From Chelatococcus sp. HY11 (GTDB lineage: Bacteria > Pseudomonadota > Alphaproteobacteria > Rhizobiales > Beijerinckiaceae), in NCBI RefSeq assembly GCF_018398335.1, contig NZ_JAHBRX010000002.1:1426001-1490000 (forward strand): DNA of 64,000 nucleotides. The letters run 5' to 3'. A program made the translations under genes and the position numbers. Position 1 is the stretch's first letter. The number at the start of each line of letters is the position of its first letter. Below, piece after piece: positions 25,215-33,936 of the stretch. A model generated the notes under the pieces. That model was given only the letters and a program-made list of their open reading frames with translations, was not told the origin of the DNA and did not search any database.

Positions 25215-26360
25215 ATGGATTTCGGACTGAACGAGGAGCAGGCGGCGATCCGCGCGATGGCGGCCCGCTTCGCCGACGAGCAGTTGGCTCCTCACGCGCT
25301 CGACTGGGACGAACGCAAGCACTTTCCCGTGGAGACCCTGCGCCAGGCCGCTGAGCTCGGCTTCGCCGGCATTTACGTGCGCGACGAGGTCGGCGGATCT
25401 GGTCTCACGCGGCTGGACGCGGCCGTTATTTTCGAGGCGCTGGCTACAGGCTGTCCAACGATCGCCGCCTATATCTCCATCCACAACATGTGCGCCTGGA
25501 TGATCGACGCTTTCGGCGACGAAGATCAGCGCCAGCGCTTCCTGCCGGGGCTCACATCGATGGCGTCGCTCGCGAGCTATTGTCTCACGGAGCCCGGCGC
25601 CGGTTCCGATGCATCGGCCCTGCGAACACGCGCGGTGCGCGACGGCGACCACTATGTGATCGATGGACAGAAGCAGTTCATTTCAGGAGCCGGCGTCAGC
25701 GACCTTTATGTGGTGATGGCCCGCACGGGCGGGGAGGGGCCGCGCGGTATCTCGGCGCTGGTGGCGCCCGGCGACACGCCGGGTCTGTCCTTCGGCGCCA
25801 ATGAGCGGAAGATGGGCTGGAACGCCCAGCCCACCCGCACTGTCGTGTTCGAAGGGGTGCGTGTGCCGGTCGCCAACCGGCTCGGTGCGGAAGGGGACGG
25901 TTTTCGCATCGCCATGGCGGGGCTTGACGGAGGTCGCCTCAATATCGCCGCCTGCTCGCTTGGTGGAGCCCAGGCGGCGCTGGACAAGACGCTCGTCTAT
26001 CTGCGCGAGCGCCACGCCTTCGGCCAGGCGCTTGCCGCATTCCAGGCGTTGCAGTTTCGCGTGGCCGACATGGCGACGGAACTTGAGGTCGCCCGCACCT
26101 TCCTCTGGCGCGCCGCGTCGGCGCTCGATGCCAAGTCGCCCGACGCGACGAAACTCTGCGCGATGGCCAAGCGTTTCGTCACCGACGCCGCGTTCGAGGT
26201 CGCTAATCAGGCGCTTCAGTTGCATGGTGGCTACGGTTATCTCGCCGAATATGGCATCGAGAAGATCGTACGCGACCTGCGTGTGCATCAGATTCTCGAG
26301 GGAACGAACGAGATCATGCAGGTCATCATCGCCCGATCCCTTCTTGGTGGACGCTCATGA
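25215..26360 (+). CDS. Acyl-CoA dehydrogenase, isobutyryl-CoA dehydrogenase-like
   Basis: 381 residues. CLTEPGAGSDASAL and DGQKQFISGAG bind FAD and substrate. The C-terminal HGGYGYLAEYGIEKIVRDLRV with HQILEGTNEIM carries the catalytic Glu at the short-chain position and is close to the ACAD8 signature. It oxidises isobutyryl-CoA to methacrylyl-CoA, judged from its operon partners. ATG 25215 follows GGGAGG by 6 bases; a much longer open frame upstream is non-coding. The stop overlaps the next start (ATGA). Confidence 0.9.
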   Translation: MDFGLNEEQAAIRAMAARFADEQLAPHALDWDERKHFPVETLRQAAELGFAGIYVRDEVGGSGLTRLDAAVIFEALATGCPTIAAYISIHNMCAWMIDAFGDEDQRQRFLPGLTSMASLASYCLTEPGAGSDASALRTRAVRDGDHYVIDGQKQFISGAGVSDLYVVMARTGGEGPRGISALVAPGDTPGLSFGANERKMGWNAQPTRTVVFEGVRVPVANRLGAEGDGFRIAMAGLDGGRLNIAACSLGGAQAALDKTLVYLRERHAFGQALAAFQALQFRVADMATELEVARTFLWRAASALDAKSPDATKLCAMAKRFVTDAAFEVANQALQLHGGYGYLAEYGIEKIVRDLRVHQILEGTNEIMQVIIARSLLGGRS

Positions 26361-27433
26361 CCGACAGTCAATCCGCAATCTCCGAAGTCATTGTCGAGAG
26401 GCAGGGCACGCTGGGCCGCATCCGGCTGAACCGGCCGAAAGCCCTGAACAGCCTCACCCTGCCCATGGTACGCAGGATCGAGGCGGCGCTCGACGATTTC
26501 GAGGCGGATCCGGCTGTTGCCGCCGTGCTTGTCACCGGCGAAGGGGAACGTGGCCTTTGTGCCGGCGGCGACATCCGCGCCCTGGCGGAGAGTGTGCGCA
26601 ACGGCGACGACCGCGCCGCGACCTTCTGGCGGGAAGAATACCGTCTCAACGCGCGCATCTCCCATTTCCCGAAACCCTATGTCGCGCTGATGGACGGCAT
26701 CACCATGGGCGGCGGCGTCGGGATCTCGGCGCATGGCGCGCACCGCATCGTCACCGAACGCACCCGTGTCGCCATGCCGGAAACCGGCATCGGTTTCCTG
26801 CCGGACATCGGCGGCACGTGGCTGCTGTCGCGGCAGGCGAATGAGGTGGGCACTTACTTGGCGCTGACCGGCGAGGCTATCGGCGCGTCGGACGCGATCT
26901 TTGCGGGCCTCGCCGACATCTTCATGCCCTTCGAGGACTATCCGCGCCTTGTCGCTGCCCTCGCGGAGCTGCCGGCCGGCACGGGCCAGGCCGCGGTGGG
27001 CGCGGTCGTCGCGGGCTTCGGTCGCAGCGTCGCGGCGACGCCGCTGCAGGACAATGTCGCCGTCGTAACACACGCGATGGCAGCCGATGACGTGCAGGCG
27101 ATCCTCGCGGCCCTTGAAGACGACGGCTCGCCCTTCGCGATGGCCACCCGCAAGACGATCACCGAAAAATCCCCGACGAGCCTTGCGCTGACGCTGCGGT
27201 TGCTGCGCCTGGGGCGCGCCAGCCCGTCGCTGGAGACCTGCCTGGAGCGTGAATTCGCCGCCGCTGTCTCCATGACGCGCGGCCCCGATTTCTACGAGGG
27301 CGTGCGGGCGGCGGTCATCGACAAGGATCGCAATCCGCGCTGGTCGCCGGCCGCCCTGGACGAGGTCGATCCGGAGGTCGTCGAGGGCTTCCTTGCGCCG
27401 GCTTCCGAACCTGTGTTCGGGCGCGACGCGTAG
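26357..27433 (+). CDS. 3-hydroxyisobutyryl-CoA hydrolase (crotonase family)
   Basis: 358 residues, longer than a plain enoyl-CoA hydratase and matching the ECH_2/HIBCH group. It has NRPKALNSL, CAGGDIRAL, the oxyanion GITMGGGVGIS and the catalytic MPETGIGFLPDIGGTW. It hydrolyses 3-hydroxyisobutyryl-CoA to free 3-hydroxyisobutyrate, removing the CoA so that MmsB can act. Overlaps the dehydrogenase stop by 4 bp. Confidence 0.9.
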   Translation: MTDSQSAISEVIVERQGTLGRIRLNRPKALNSLTLPMVRRIEAALDDFEADPAVAAVLVTGEGERGLCAGGDIRALAESVRNGDDRAATFWREEYRLNARISHFPKPYVALMDGITMGGGVGISAHGAHRIVTERTRVAMPETGIGFLPDIGGTWLLSRQANEVGTYLALTGEAIGASDAIFAGLADIFMPFEDYPRLVAALAELPAGTGQAAVGAVVAGFGRSVAATPLQDNVAVVTHAMAADDVQAILAALEDDGSPFAMATRKTITEKSPTSLALTLRLLRLGRASPSLETCLEREFAAAVSMTRGPDFYEGVRAAVIDKDRNPRWSPAALDEVDPEVVEGFLAPASEPVFGRDA

Positions 27434-27486
27434 GGCCGGCCATCGCTGCTCGCGGCCCCAGACGCCGCGGGTTCCGCGCTATCCCG

Positions 27487-27512
27487 GACACCGGGCGAAA
27501 CGGGCCGGTGTC
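27487..27512 (+). other. Intra-operon stem-loop
   Basis: GACACCGG (27487-27494) pairs perfectly with CCGGTGTC (27505-27512) across a 10-base loop, in the 150-bp gap between the hydrolase and mmsB. There is no T-run, so it more likely sets mRNA stability or relative expression than termination. Confidence 0.4.
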
Positions 27513-27583
27513 GAGAAACAGAATGGTCCAGAAACGACCGCCGTGTGGCCGAGGCCACCTGCGATGCAGAGGAGACAGATATC

Positions 27584-28486
27584 ATGACCGGCGAGACGAT
27601 CGCGTTCATCGGCCTCGGTAACATGGGCGGCCCCATGGCGGCTAATTTGCTGGCCGCCGGCCACAGCGTGCGCGGCTTCGACCTGGTGGCGGAGGCGCGC
27701 GAGGCGGCCGCCCAGGCGGGCGTCGTCATCGCCGCCTCCGCCGCCGAGGCCGTCGCCGGCGCGTCCATCGTCATCACCATGCTGCCGGCGGGCCGGCATG
27801 TGATCGCGGTCTGGTCGGAGCTTGTGACAGTGGTGGCGCCTGGCGCGCTGCTGATCGACTGTTCGACCGTCGATGTCGACAGCGCGCGCAAGGCGCACGC
27901 CCTGGCGGCCGCGCAAGGCCATGCTTCCCTGGACGCGCCGGTATCGGGCGGCATCGGCGGCGCCAAGGCGGGAACGCTCACCTTCATGGTGGGTGGCGCG
28001 GCGGACAGCTTCGCGCGCGGCCAGGCCATTCTCGCGCGCATGGGCAAAAACATCTTCCATTGCGGCGAGGCAGGCGCGGGGCAGGTCGCCAAGATCTGCA
28101 ACAACATGATCCTCGGCATCTCGATGATCGGCGTCAGCGAGGCTTTCGTGCTCGGCGAGAAGCTCGGGCTGTCGCGCCAGGCCCTGTTCGATGTCGCCTC
28201 GGTGTCATCCGGCCAGTGCTGGTCGCTGACCACCTATTGTCCGGTGCCCGGCCCGGTGCCGACTTCGCCAGCCAACAACGACTATAAGCCGGGCTTTGCC
28301 GCCGCCCTGATGCTGAAGGACCTGCGGCTGGCGCAGGAGGCGGCGAATTCTGCCGGCGTCAGCACGCCGCTCGGCGCGGAAGCGGCGCAACTCTACAGCC
28401 TGTTCGCTGGCCTTGGATCGGCCGGTGAGGACTTCTCGGCCATCATCAAGATGCTGCGTGGCCATTCGGAAAAGGGAGCCGCCTGA
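27584..28486 (+). CDS. mmsB: 3-hydroxyisobutyrate dehydrogenase
   Basis: 300 residues of the beta-hydroxyacid dehydrogenase family. It has an NAD site [13 protein letters not shown], the substrate motif [16 protein letters not shown], the catalytic Lys in [12 protein letters not shown] and the C-terminal KDLRLA. It oxidises 3-hydroxyisobutyrate to methylmalonate semialdehyde with NAD. AGGAG lies 8-10 bases before ATG 27584; homology begins at [10 protein letters not shown]. Only one base separates it from the next gene. The following enzyme of the pathway (MmsA) is not in the window. Confidence 0.93.
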   Translation: MTGETIAFIGLGNMGGPMAANLLAAGHSVRGFDLVAEAREAAAQAGVVIAASAAEAVAGASIVITMLPAGRHVIAVWSELVTVVAPGALLIDCSTVDVDSARKAHALAAAQGHASLDAPVSGGIGGAKAGTLTFMVGGAADSFARGQAILARMGKNIFHCGEAGAGQVAKICNNMILGISMIGVSEAFVLGEKLGLSRQALFDVASVSSGQCWSLTTYCPVPGPVPTSPANNDYKPGFAAALMLKDLRLAQEAANSAGVSTPLGAEAAQLYSLFAGLGSAGEDFSAIIKMLRGHSEKGAA

Positions 28487-28487
28487 C

Positions 28488-29261
28488 ATGGGCTACGAGA
28501 CCATCATCACCGCGCAGCACGGCCGCGTCCTGCTTATCACGCTCAACCGGCCGAAGGCGCTGAACGCGCTCAATGCCCAGGTTGCCGCGGAACTCATCGA
28601 CGCCGCCAGCGCGGCCGATCGCGACCCGGGTATCGGCTGCCTTGTGGTGACCGGCTCGGAGCGCGCCTTCGCCGCCGGCGCCGATATCAAGGAGATGCAG
28701 AGCCAGTCCTACGACGAGATGTATGCCGCCGACTGGTTCGCGCAGTGGGAGCGCTTCGCGGCAACGCGCAAGCCGGTGATCGCGGCGGTTGCCGGCTATG
28801 CGCTCGGCGGCGGCTGCGAGCTCGCCATGATGTGCGACTTCATCCTGGCCGCCGATAACGCGCAGTTCGGCCAGCCGGAGATCAAGCTCGGCGTCATGCC
28901 GGGCATGGGCGGCAGCCAGCGGCTGACCCGCGTCGTCGGCAAGGCGAAAGCCATGGAGATGTGCCTGACAGGCCGCATGATGGATGCCGTGGAGGCGGAG
29001 CGCAGCGGGCTTGTCGCGCGTATCGTGCCGGCGGCGGATCTCGTCGCCGAGGCGTTGAAAACCGCCGAGACCATCGCCGGCATGGCCTTGCCGATCGCCA
29101 TGATGACGAAGGAGACGGTGAACCGCGCCTATGAGACCACGCTGGCCGAGGGCATCCGCTTCGAACGCCGCGTGTTTCACGCGATGTTCTCCACCGCCGA
29201 CCAGAAGGAGGGCATGGCCGCCTTCGTGGAAAAGCGCCCCGCGCAGTTCCACCGGACATAA
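28488..29261 (+). CDS. Enoyl-CoA hydratase
   Basis: 257 residues, standard crotonase length. [20 protein letters not shown], the oxyanion/Glu motif [13 protein letters not shown] and the second Glu in [15 protein letters not shown] are all intact. In this operon it should hydrate methacrylyl-CoA to 3-hydroxyisobutyryl-CoA, the step between the dehydrogenase and the hydrolase. GGGAG precedes the ATG. Last gene of the operon. Confidence 0.92.
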   Translation: MGYETIITAQHGRVLLITLNRPKALNALNAQVAAELIDAASAADRDPGIGCLVVTGSERAFAAGADIKEMQSQSYDEMYAADWFAQWERFAATRKPVIAAVAGYALGGGCELAMMCDFILAADNAQFGQPEIKLGVMPGMGGSQRLTRVVGKAKAMEMCLTGRMMDAVEAERSGLVARIVPAADLVAEALKTAETIAGMALPIAMMTKETVNRAYETTLAEGIRFERRVFHAMFSTADQKEGMAAFVEKRPAQFHRT

Positions 29262-29508
29262 CGGGCCATTCTCGGCAGGCAGGCGTTCGTCGGGGCGCGC
29301 TCCGCTGCGGACAATCCTTCCGCAGCCGCGTCAGATCACGGGGGACGATCGTCCGTTCCGTGGTCGCGCCAGAGCGCGGCATTTGCATTTTATCGAACTT
29401 GGGGGTGCACTTAGCGGAAATATGGCTATGCTCTTCAGGGCACGGGTTGGGCATTCTGCCTAGCCGCATAGCTGGCGCACGTGACGCCGGCACATGTTAG
29501 GAGACTCA

Positions 29509-29766
29509 TTGCAGGTTCTTGTCCGCGACAACAATGTCGATCAGGCCCTTCGCGCTCTGAAGAGAAAGATGCAACGCGAGGGAATTTTCCGCGAGATGAA
29601 GGCCCGCAGAGCCTACGAAAAACCTTCGGAAAAACGAACCCGGGAAAAGGCCGAAGCTATCCGCCGTAGTCGCAAAGCCGCACGAAAGCAGGCACAGCGG
29701 GAAGGTCTACTTCCAGCGCCGAAGAAAAAAGTAACTGATCCGCGCCAGCCACCCAGGCCGGCATAA
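29509..29766 (+). CDS. rpsU: 30S ribosomal protein bS21
   Basis: 85 residues, highly basic. [19 protein letters not shown], then [20 protein letters not shown] and a Lys/Arg-rich tail identify bS21, a small-subunit protein important for initiation. The family begins MQVLV, so I place the start at TTG 29509, 5 bases after AGGAG; an in-frame ATG at 29494 would add five residues and leave no ribosome-binding site. A strong hairpin follows. Confidence 0.95.
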   Translation: MQVLVRDNNVDQALRALKRKMQREGIFREMKARRAYEKPSEKRTREKAEAIRRSRKAARKQAQREGLLPAPKKKVTDPRQPPRPA

Positions 29767-29778
29767 GGCAAGACCCAG

Positions 29779-29803
29779 AGGCGCGCGCATCGAGCGCGCG
29801 CCT
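29779..29803. terminator. Bidirectional stem-loop between rpsU and the convergent gene
   Basis: A perfect 10-bp stem (AGGCGCGCGC at 29779-29788 and its complement at 29794-29803) with a 5-base loop lies 12 bp after rpsU and 10 bp after the end of the opposing small gene. It probably terminates both transcripts, though T-runs are weak. Confidence 0.7.
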
Positions 29804-29812
29804 ACTTCGGTG

Positions 29813-30058
29813 CTAAATTGCCAAAACTGGGCGCTTGGAACGGCGCTTGGCCGTTGCGGTCAATTTCTCTGGTGCGACCCTGGAAGTTGCATCTTCCTTC
29901 GCCTTCCGAAGAGCGCGTAAGCGTTCAGTTCGCGCGAGCACCTCGTCTTGCGTGGCGAGGTGATCCGCCCATGCCTTGGAAGCCTCGGCTTCGGCATCCG
30001 CCTTTCTGCGGGCGGTGGCGGTCTTTCGTAAAGCCAGATTATCGGGAGTATCTTCCAT
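29813..30058 (-). CDS. Small basic hypothetical protein
   Basis: 81 residues, rich in Lys, Arg, Ala and Glu (KTATARRKADAEAEA, RLRALRKAKEDA), predicted all-helical and possibly coiled-coil. I do not recognise a family. AAGGAGG sits 5 bases before the ATG, which strongly supports translation. It lies between rpsU and cspA, and its composition would suit a nucleic-acid- or ribosome-associated protein, but that is a guess. Confidence 0.65.
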   Translation of the reverse strand: MEDTPDNLALRKTATARRKADAEAEASKAWADHLATQDEVLARTERLRALRKAKEDATSRVAPEKLTATAKRRSKRPVLAI

Positions 30059-30163
30059 GATAGCCTCCTTCCGTCCTGAGACAAGGGCCGAGCAAACTCG
30101 CCCCTCGCTTTAGCTCTTCAGCTCCAGCCCAACGCAACATGTCGTTGGATTCTAGGCCGTTCC

Positions 30164-30373
30164 CTATAAAGCCTGGAGATTTTCCGCTGCGACCTTGCCC
30201 CTGCGAGGATCGGTGACTGCATCAAAACTCACCTTCTGGCCTTCAGTGAGCGTGCGCATTCCTGCCCGCTCAAGCGCAGTGATATGAACGAAGACATCTG
30301 GCCCGCCGTTGTCCGGCTGAATAAAACCAAAGCCTTTGTCGACGTTGAAGAATTTTACGGTGCCATCAGTCAT
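30164..30373 (-). CDS. cspA: Cold-shock protein
   Basis: 69-residue single cold-shock domain. RNP1 is KGFGFIQ and RNP2 is VFVHI, with an OB-fold start [11 protein letters not shown]. It binds single-stranded RNA/DNA as an RNA chaperone. ATG 30373 follows AAGGAG; a longer frame upstream to 30496 is non-coding leader. The leader holds a stem-loop, as is common for thermoregulated csp mRNAs. Confidence 0.95.
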   Translation of the reverse strand: MTDGTVKFFNVDKGFGFIQPDNGGPDVFVHITALERAGMRTLTEGQKVSFDAVTDPRRGKVAAENLQAL

Positions 30374-30403
30374 AGCGAGCTCCTTGCCGCATGCATAAAG
30401 GTA

Positions 30404-30425
30404 CGCGCGGAAGCATGACCGCGCG
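30404..30425 (-). promoter_or_regulatory. Stem-loop in the cspA 5' leader
   Basis: CGCGCGG (30404-30410) and CCGCGCG (30419-30425) form a perfect 7-bp stem with an 8-base loop, 30 bases before the cspA start. It could act as a temperature-sensitive leader element. The promoter itself was not located with confidence. Confidence 0.4.
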
Positions 30426-30736
30426 CTTACTGCATCGATTTTGATGGGAAGATCGCCGGAAACGCCGTTGGCGCAAAAAACAAAGTTCGGCAACAAGATC
30501 GATAAAGCTTGTTATCATCTAAAGACGTCAGAGGCCAGCGCAAGCTTTGGAACCGCTACGGAGAGGCTGCCGTTTTATGGGAAGCCCAGGCGCGGTGAGG
30601 AAAACTTTCCCGAGGCCGCTTGGCGCACAGCGCAGCGTGTCGCCGCTCTCTGACAACCTGAGCGACTACCCATTCTAGGTGCGATCGGAGCCAAGCTCAC
30701 GCCTGGGCGGCCGGCGATCAGGCACAAAACGCGCTC

Positions 30737-30931
30737 GGCCGCTCTGCGGCCAGCAACAAAGTCATACCGCATCTTTCCTTCACGGCGAGGTTGGTGAGGG
30801 GGATCTGCATGATCCAAGGCTTCACCAATGGGTGAAGCGTAAACGGCAATACACCCATCCCAAATCGCGCTTTCGCGTGGCCTGGATCGTGCATAGGGAT
30901 GACGACAGCTCTCCTGGCCGATATGAGGAGA
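30737..30931. other. Gene-free segment with four short perfect stem-loops
   Basis: Within the 667-bp gap between cspA and the diguanylate cyclase (30374-31040) no coding region is convincing. Four perfect hairpins cluster here: GGCCGC/GCGGCC (30737-30751), GGATC/GATCC (30801-30815), GCTTCACC/GGTGAAGC (30819-30838) and TCTCCT/AGGAGA (30910-30931). They could belong to a small RNA or a long leader of the cyclase gene. No terminator-like T-run is seen. Confidence 0.3.
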
Positions 30932-31040
30932 ACGCCTCCAACCAGGCTGGCAGGATGGAGCAGAACGGCGCAGGGGAGTCGGGTAGTGATTGCGGGCAGG
31001 GGCCGAAAGCTTCACGTGTCATCCGAGAGGGACTGGTGAC

Positions 31041-31826
31041 ATGCGCGGCGTTATCTTCAAGTCCGCCGCTGTCGCAGCTGGGTCTGCCGCAGCATCTCTG
31101 CTGCTAGCGGCCACGATTGTACCGGCGATTGGAGGCGTGGTCGACGGTAACGCATGGTTGATGAGCACCGTCCTGCCTGTTGTCATAGCCTGGCCCGCGA
31201 GCGCCGTCATGTTCTGGCAGAGCGCCCGCTTTCGAGCCGCGAACCAGCAGCTTGCCAAGGCCCATGCCGAGCTCCTCGACGCCCACCGCCAGCTGGCGGA
31301 GAAGGCCAGCCGCGACCACATGACCGGTATGCTCAACCGTGAGAGTTTCTTCGCCGCGCTCGACCAAGCTCAGCGCGAGAGCGGGAACTATGCGTTGCTG
31401 ATCATCGACGCAGACAATTTCAAGATGATCAATGACCGCTTCGGCCATCTGGCCGGTGACTTGGCGCTGACCCTGATCGCCGCTGCCATCAAGGAGGGAG
31501 TGCGTGAAAGGGATACAAGGGGCCGCGTCGGCGGCGAGGAATTCGCGATCCTGCTCTCCCGGGTAACCGCCAATGAGTTGGCCGCGATCGCTGAGCGGAT
31601 TCTGGCCAAGGTCGCTGAAATCCGTTTCGAGCCCGTCGAGGGGAAAGTGGTTTCTCTCAGCGTCAGTATCGGCGGGGCGAGTTGTTGGGAAGGCGGCACA
31701 TCCGATGACTTGTGGCAACTCGCGGATCGGCGCCTCTATGTTGCCAAAAGGTCCGGTCGCAACACGACTGTGATGAGCGATCCCCCGCTCAGGAGCGCCA
31801 TGGCCGAAGAGTGCAAGTCCGAGTGA
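31041..31826 (+). CDS. Membrane-bound diguanylate cyclase (GGDEF)
   Basis: 261 residues. Two hydrophobic segments (about 8-28 and 35-57) anchor the protein, a short coiled-coil (ANQQLAKAHAELLDAHRQL) follows, then a complete GGDEF domain (about 95-245) starting RDHMTGMLNR. The active site reads GGEEF, and an RxxD inhibitory site (RERD) lies exactly five residues before it, so product inhibition should be intact. It makes cyclic di-GMP from two GTP. No sensory domain beyond the membrane helices is visible. GAGAGGGA precedes ATG 31041. Confidence 0.9.
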   Translation: MRGVIFKSAAVAAGSAAASLLLAATIVPAIGGVVDGNAWLMSTVLPVVIAWPASAVMFWQSARFRAANQQLAKAHAELLDAHRQLAEKASRDHMTGMLNRESFFAALDQAQRESGNYALLIIDADNFKMINDRFGHLAGDLALTLIAAAIKEGVRERDTRGRVGGEEFAILLSRVTANELAAIAERILAKVAEIRFEPVEGKVVSLSVSIGGASCWEGGTSDDLWQLADRRLYVAKRSGRNTTVMSDPPLRSAMAEECKSE

Positions 31827-32363
31827 CAGGCCCCGCGATAAGAGCTTCAAATTCCCACAGGATACCTGTCCGAACCCGGCGCCCAGCGTGAAAAATGGAG
31901 CCGACGCTTCCCGATGCCCGAGCACAGGGACGGTATCGGTGGGCTCAAGGTGGTGCATCGGCCACAACCCCCATCCACGCCGTCAAGTCTTTGGCGAGAA
32001 GCGTCGCTGCCGTTTCATTCAGTCGAATCTCACGAGATCGAGTGATGGCAAGGGCCCACCAGGAAACCGCGCAAGCTTGCTGCCGACCAAGGTCAAGCCA
32101 AGGTCGATTCCGAAGAAGCCTAGCTGTTCAATGATTGCTGCGGAGGCGTGATCGATGACCGAACTGGCAGGTAGCCGGAAGGGCGCGCTTTGAGAGAATC
32201 GTGTGCGCCATTGATAGGATGTGAATAGCCCCAATGGTTGCCATCCTTGAGTATGGGTTACGCAGCATGCCAGCAAATTTGCTGCCCACCGGATGTCGAG
32301 GCGCAATTTGCGCGCGATTTCCCGAAACCATCTCATGGCAGCGCATGTGAAGTGGGATTTGAC
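31827..32363. other. Gene-free stretch before the decayed paoA locus
   Basis: 537 bp between the cyclase and the paoA remnant. Open frames exist on both strands (for example minus 32019-32471), but their translations show no domain or motif I recognise and no ribosome-binding site. It may be further decayed sequence of the same locus. Confidence 0.4.
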
Positions 32364-32826
32364 ATGGAAGATCGGCAGGCATTGAACGAGCCTTTGTCGA
32401 AGGCGCGGCGACGGTTTCTGATCGGTTCGGCGCTCAGCGGAGCCGCGCCGGCCTTTGGCCGAATAGGTCACGCGCGAGCCGAGGAAGGCGTATCGCAGGC
32501 CGACCCGCGTTTGCCTATCGCCGTGGACCTCAGGGTCAACGAGAAGTCATATCGTCTCGCGTTCGATACGCGCATGACATTGCTTGATGCGTTGCGCGAG
32601 GAAATCGGGCTCACTGGCGCCAAGAAGGGCTGCGACCATGGGCAATGCAGCGCCTGCACCGTGCTGATCGACGGGAAGCGCGAACTTTCATGCCTCACCC
32701 TAGGGGGTAGGGGAGATCGGGACGGTCGGCATGGCCGCCGCCATAGCGAATGCCGTGTTCCATGCCACCGGCAGGCGGCTGCGCGATCTTCCGTTGCGGA
32801 TCGAGCATTTGATGGAGCATGGTTGA
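32364..32826 (+). pseudogene. paoA: Fused remnant: paoA (2Fe-2S subunit) start joined to paoC (Mo-binding subunit) end
   Basis: From ATG 32364 the frame encodes a Tat signal ([15 protein letters not shown]) and the first half of the periplasmic aldehyde oxidoreductase Fe-S subunit, with the first cluster cysteines in [18 protein letters not shown] and LSCLTL. Homology stops near 32700. From 32704, in a different frame, the DNA encodes the extreme C terminus of a xanthine-oxidase-type molybdenum subunit ([18 protein letters not shown], then [12 protein letters not shown]) ending at TGA 32824-32826. A deletion therefore removed the rest of paoA, all of paoB and nearly all of paoC. The junction is in the G-rich 32700-32710. 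Not functional as an oxidase. Confidence 0.85.
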
Positions 32827-32830
32827 TCCG

Positions 32831-33762
32831 ATGGAGAAGCCAAACTTTTCAGACTTGCTGGACGTCATCGCGCGCCATGCGCGATACGACTACGCAACGC
32901 CGATCGACGGGCTCAAGGTGGGCCGGGCTGATTTTCCCTCCGAGGTGACGCACTCCATCTACCAGCCGTCATTCGGCGTGGTGGCGGCGGCGTGAAGGAA
33001 ATGATGATCGGCGAGACACCCTTTCACTATTCGGTCGGCGAGTCGCTGCTTTGCGCTGTGGACATTCCGGTGACGTCGCAGGTTACCGAGGCTAGTCCAT
33101 CCGCTCCCTATCTCGCCATCCATCTCGAGATCGAGCCGACGGTTGTATCCGATCTTCTGCGGGCTCAGTCCGGGTTCCGCCCGAAGGCGCCGGACAATCT
33201 GATCGCCGTCAAATACAGGCTCGATCCGGACCTGTTCGATCCACTTATCCGATTGCTTTCGCTGCTGGAGCGGCCACGCGACATTCCGGTTCTGGCGCCG
33301 CTGATACGGCGCGAGATCGTCTGGCGGCTGCTGCACAGCGAACACGGCCCGCTCCTGAGCCAGCTCGCCTTCGCCAACGGCCACGCCGCGAGGATCGGGC
33401 GGACCACGGCGTGGATCAGGGACAATTTCTCCGCGCCGCTGAGCATCGCCGATCTGGCGGCAGAGGCGAACATGAGTGTTCCGAGCTTCCACCGGCATTT
33501 CAAAGCTGTCACGTGCATGACGCCCGGCCAGTTTCAGAAGAGGGTCAGGTTGCAGGAGGCGCGCAGGATACTGTCGGGGGCCGGTACGATCTCTTCGGTC
33601 GCCTACGACGTTGGCTACGAAAGCATATCCCAGTTCAACCGGGACTATCGACGTCTTTTCAACCTGACGCCGAGCGACGATACCGCGGCCCTCCGCGCCA
33701 CGCTCAAGCGTGAGCTCGGCCATCCCCAGAAAGCTGCCGCGTCGGCATCGTCGCCCGACTGA
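32831..33762 (+). pseudogene. AraC-family regulator interrupted by a frameshift
   Basis: ATG 32831 starts a typical AraC N terminus ([20 protein letters not shown]) that reaches SFGVVAAA and a TGA at 32993-32995. The continuation, KEMMIGETPFHYSVGES and onward, lies in another frame from about 32992 and runs through the ligand-binding domain and two helix-turn-helix motifs (LSIADLAAEANMSVPSFHRHF; SSVAYDVGYESISQFNRDY). Loss of one base in the GCGGCGGCG run at about 32978-32990 restores the expected GVVAQG-like join. It lies 4 bp after the paoC remnant, so it is probably the former regulator of that lost operon. A sequencing error in the repeat cannot be excluded. Confidence 0.8.
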
Positions 33763-33936
33763 CGGGCCCGGGCAACCGACGCCGCTACCCGCTCTCGAAC
33801 ATTCCATGACAAAAGTCAGACCTGCCGCCGGCACCACGTGCGGACTTGGTCGTGTGCTGATGGGAATTGCTCCGCGCGGCGGCCATCACGTGGTTGCTAC
33901 AGCCTGTCCGGCCCCCAGACTGTCACCGGATGATGT

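Noticed and set aside
32019-32471. 150-codon minus-strand frame overlapping the paoA remnant
   Set aside because: No ribosome-binding site and no family resemblance; it runs antisense to a clearly recognisable Fe-S domain.
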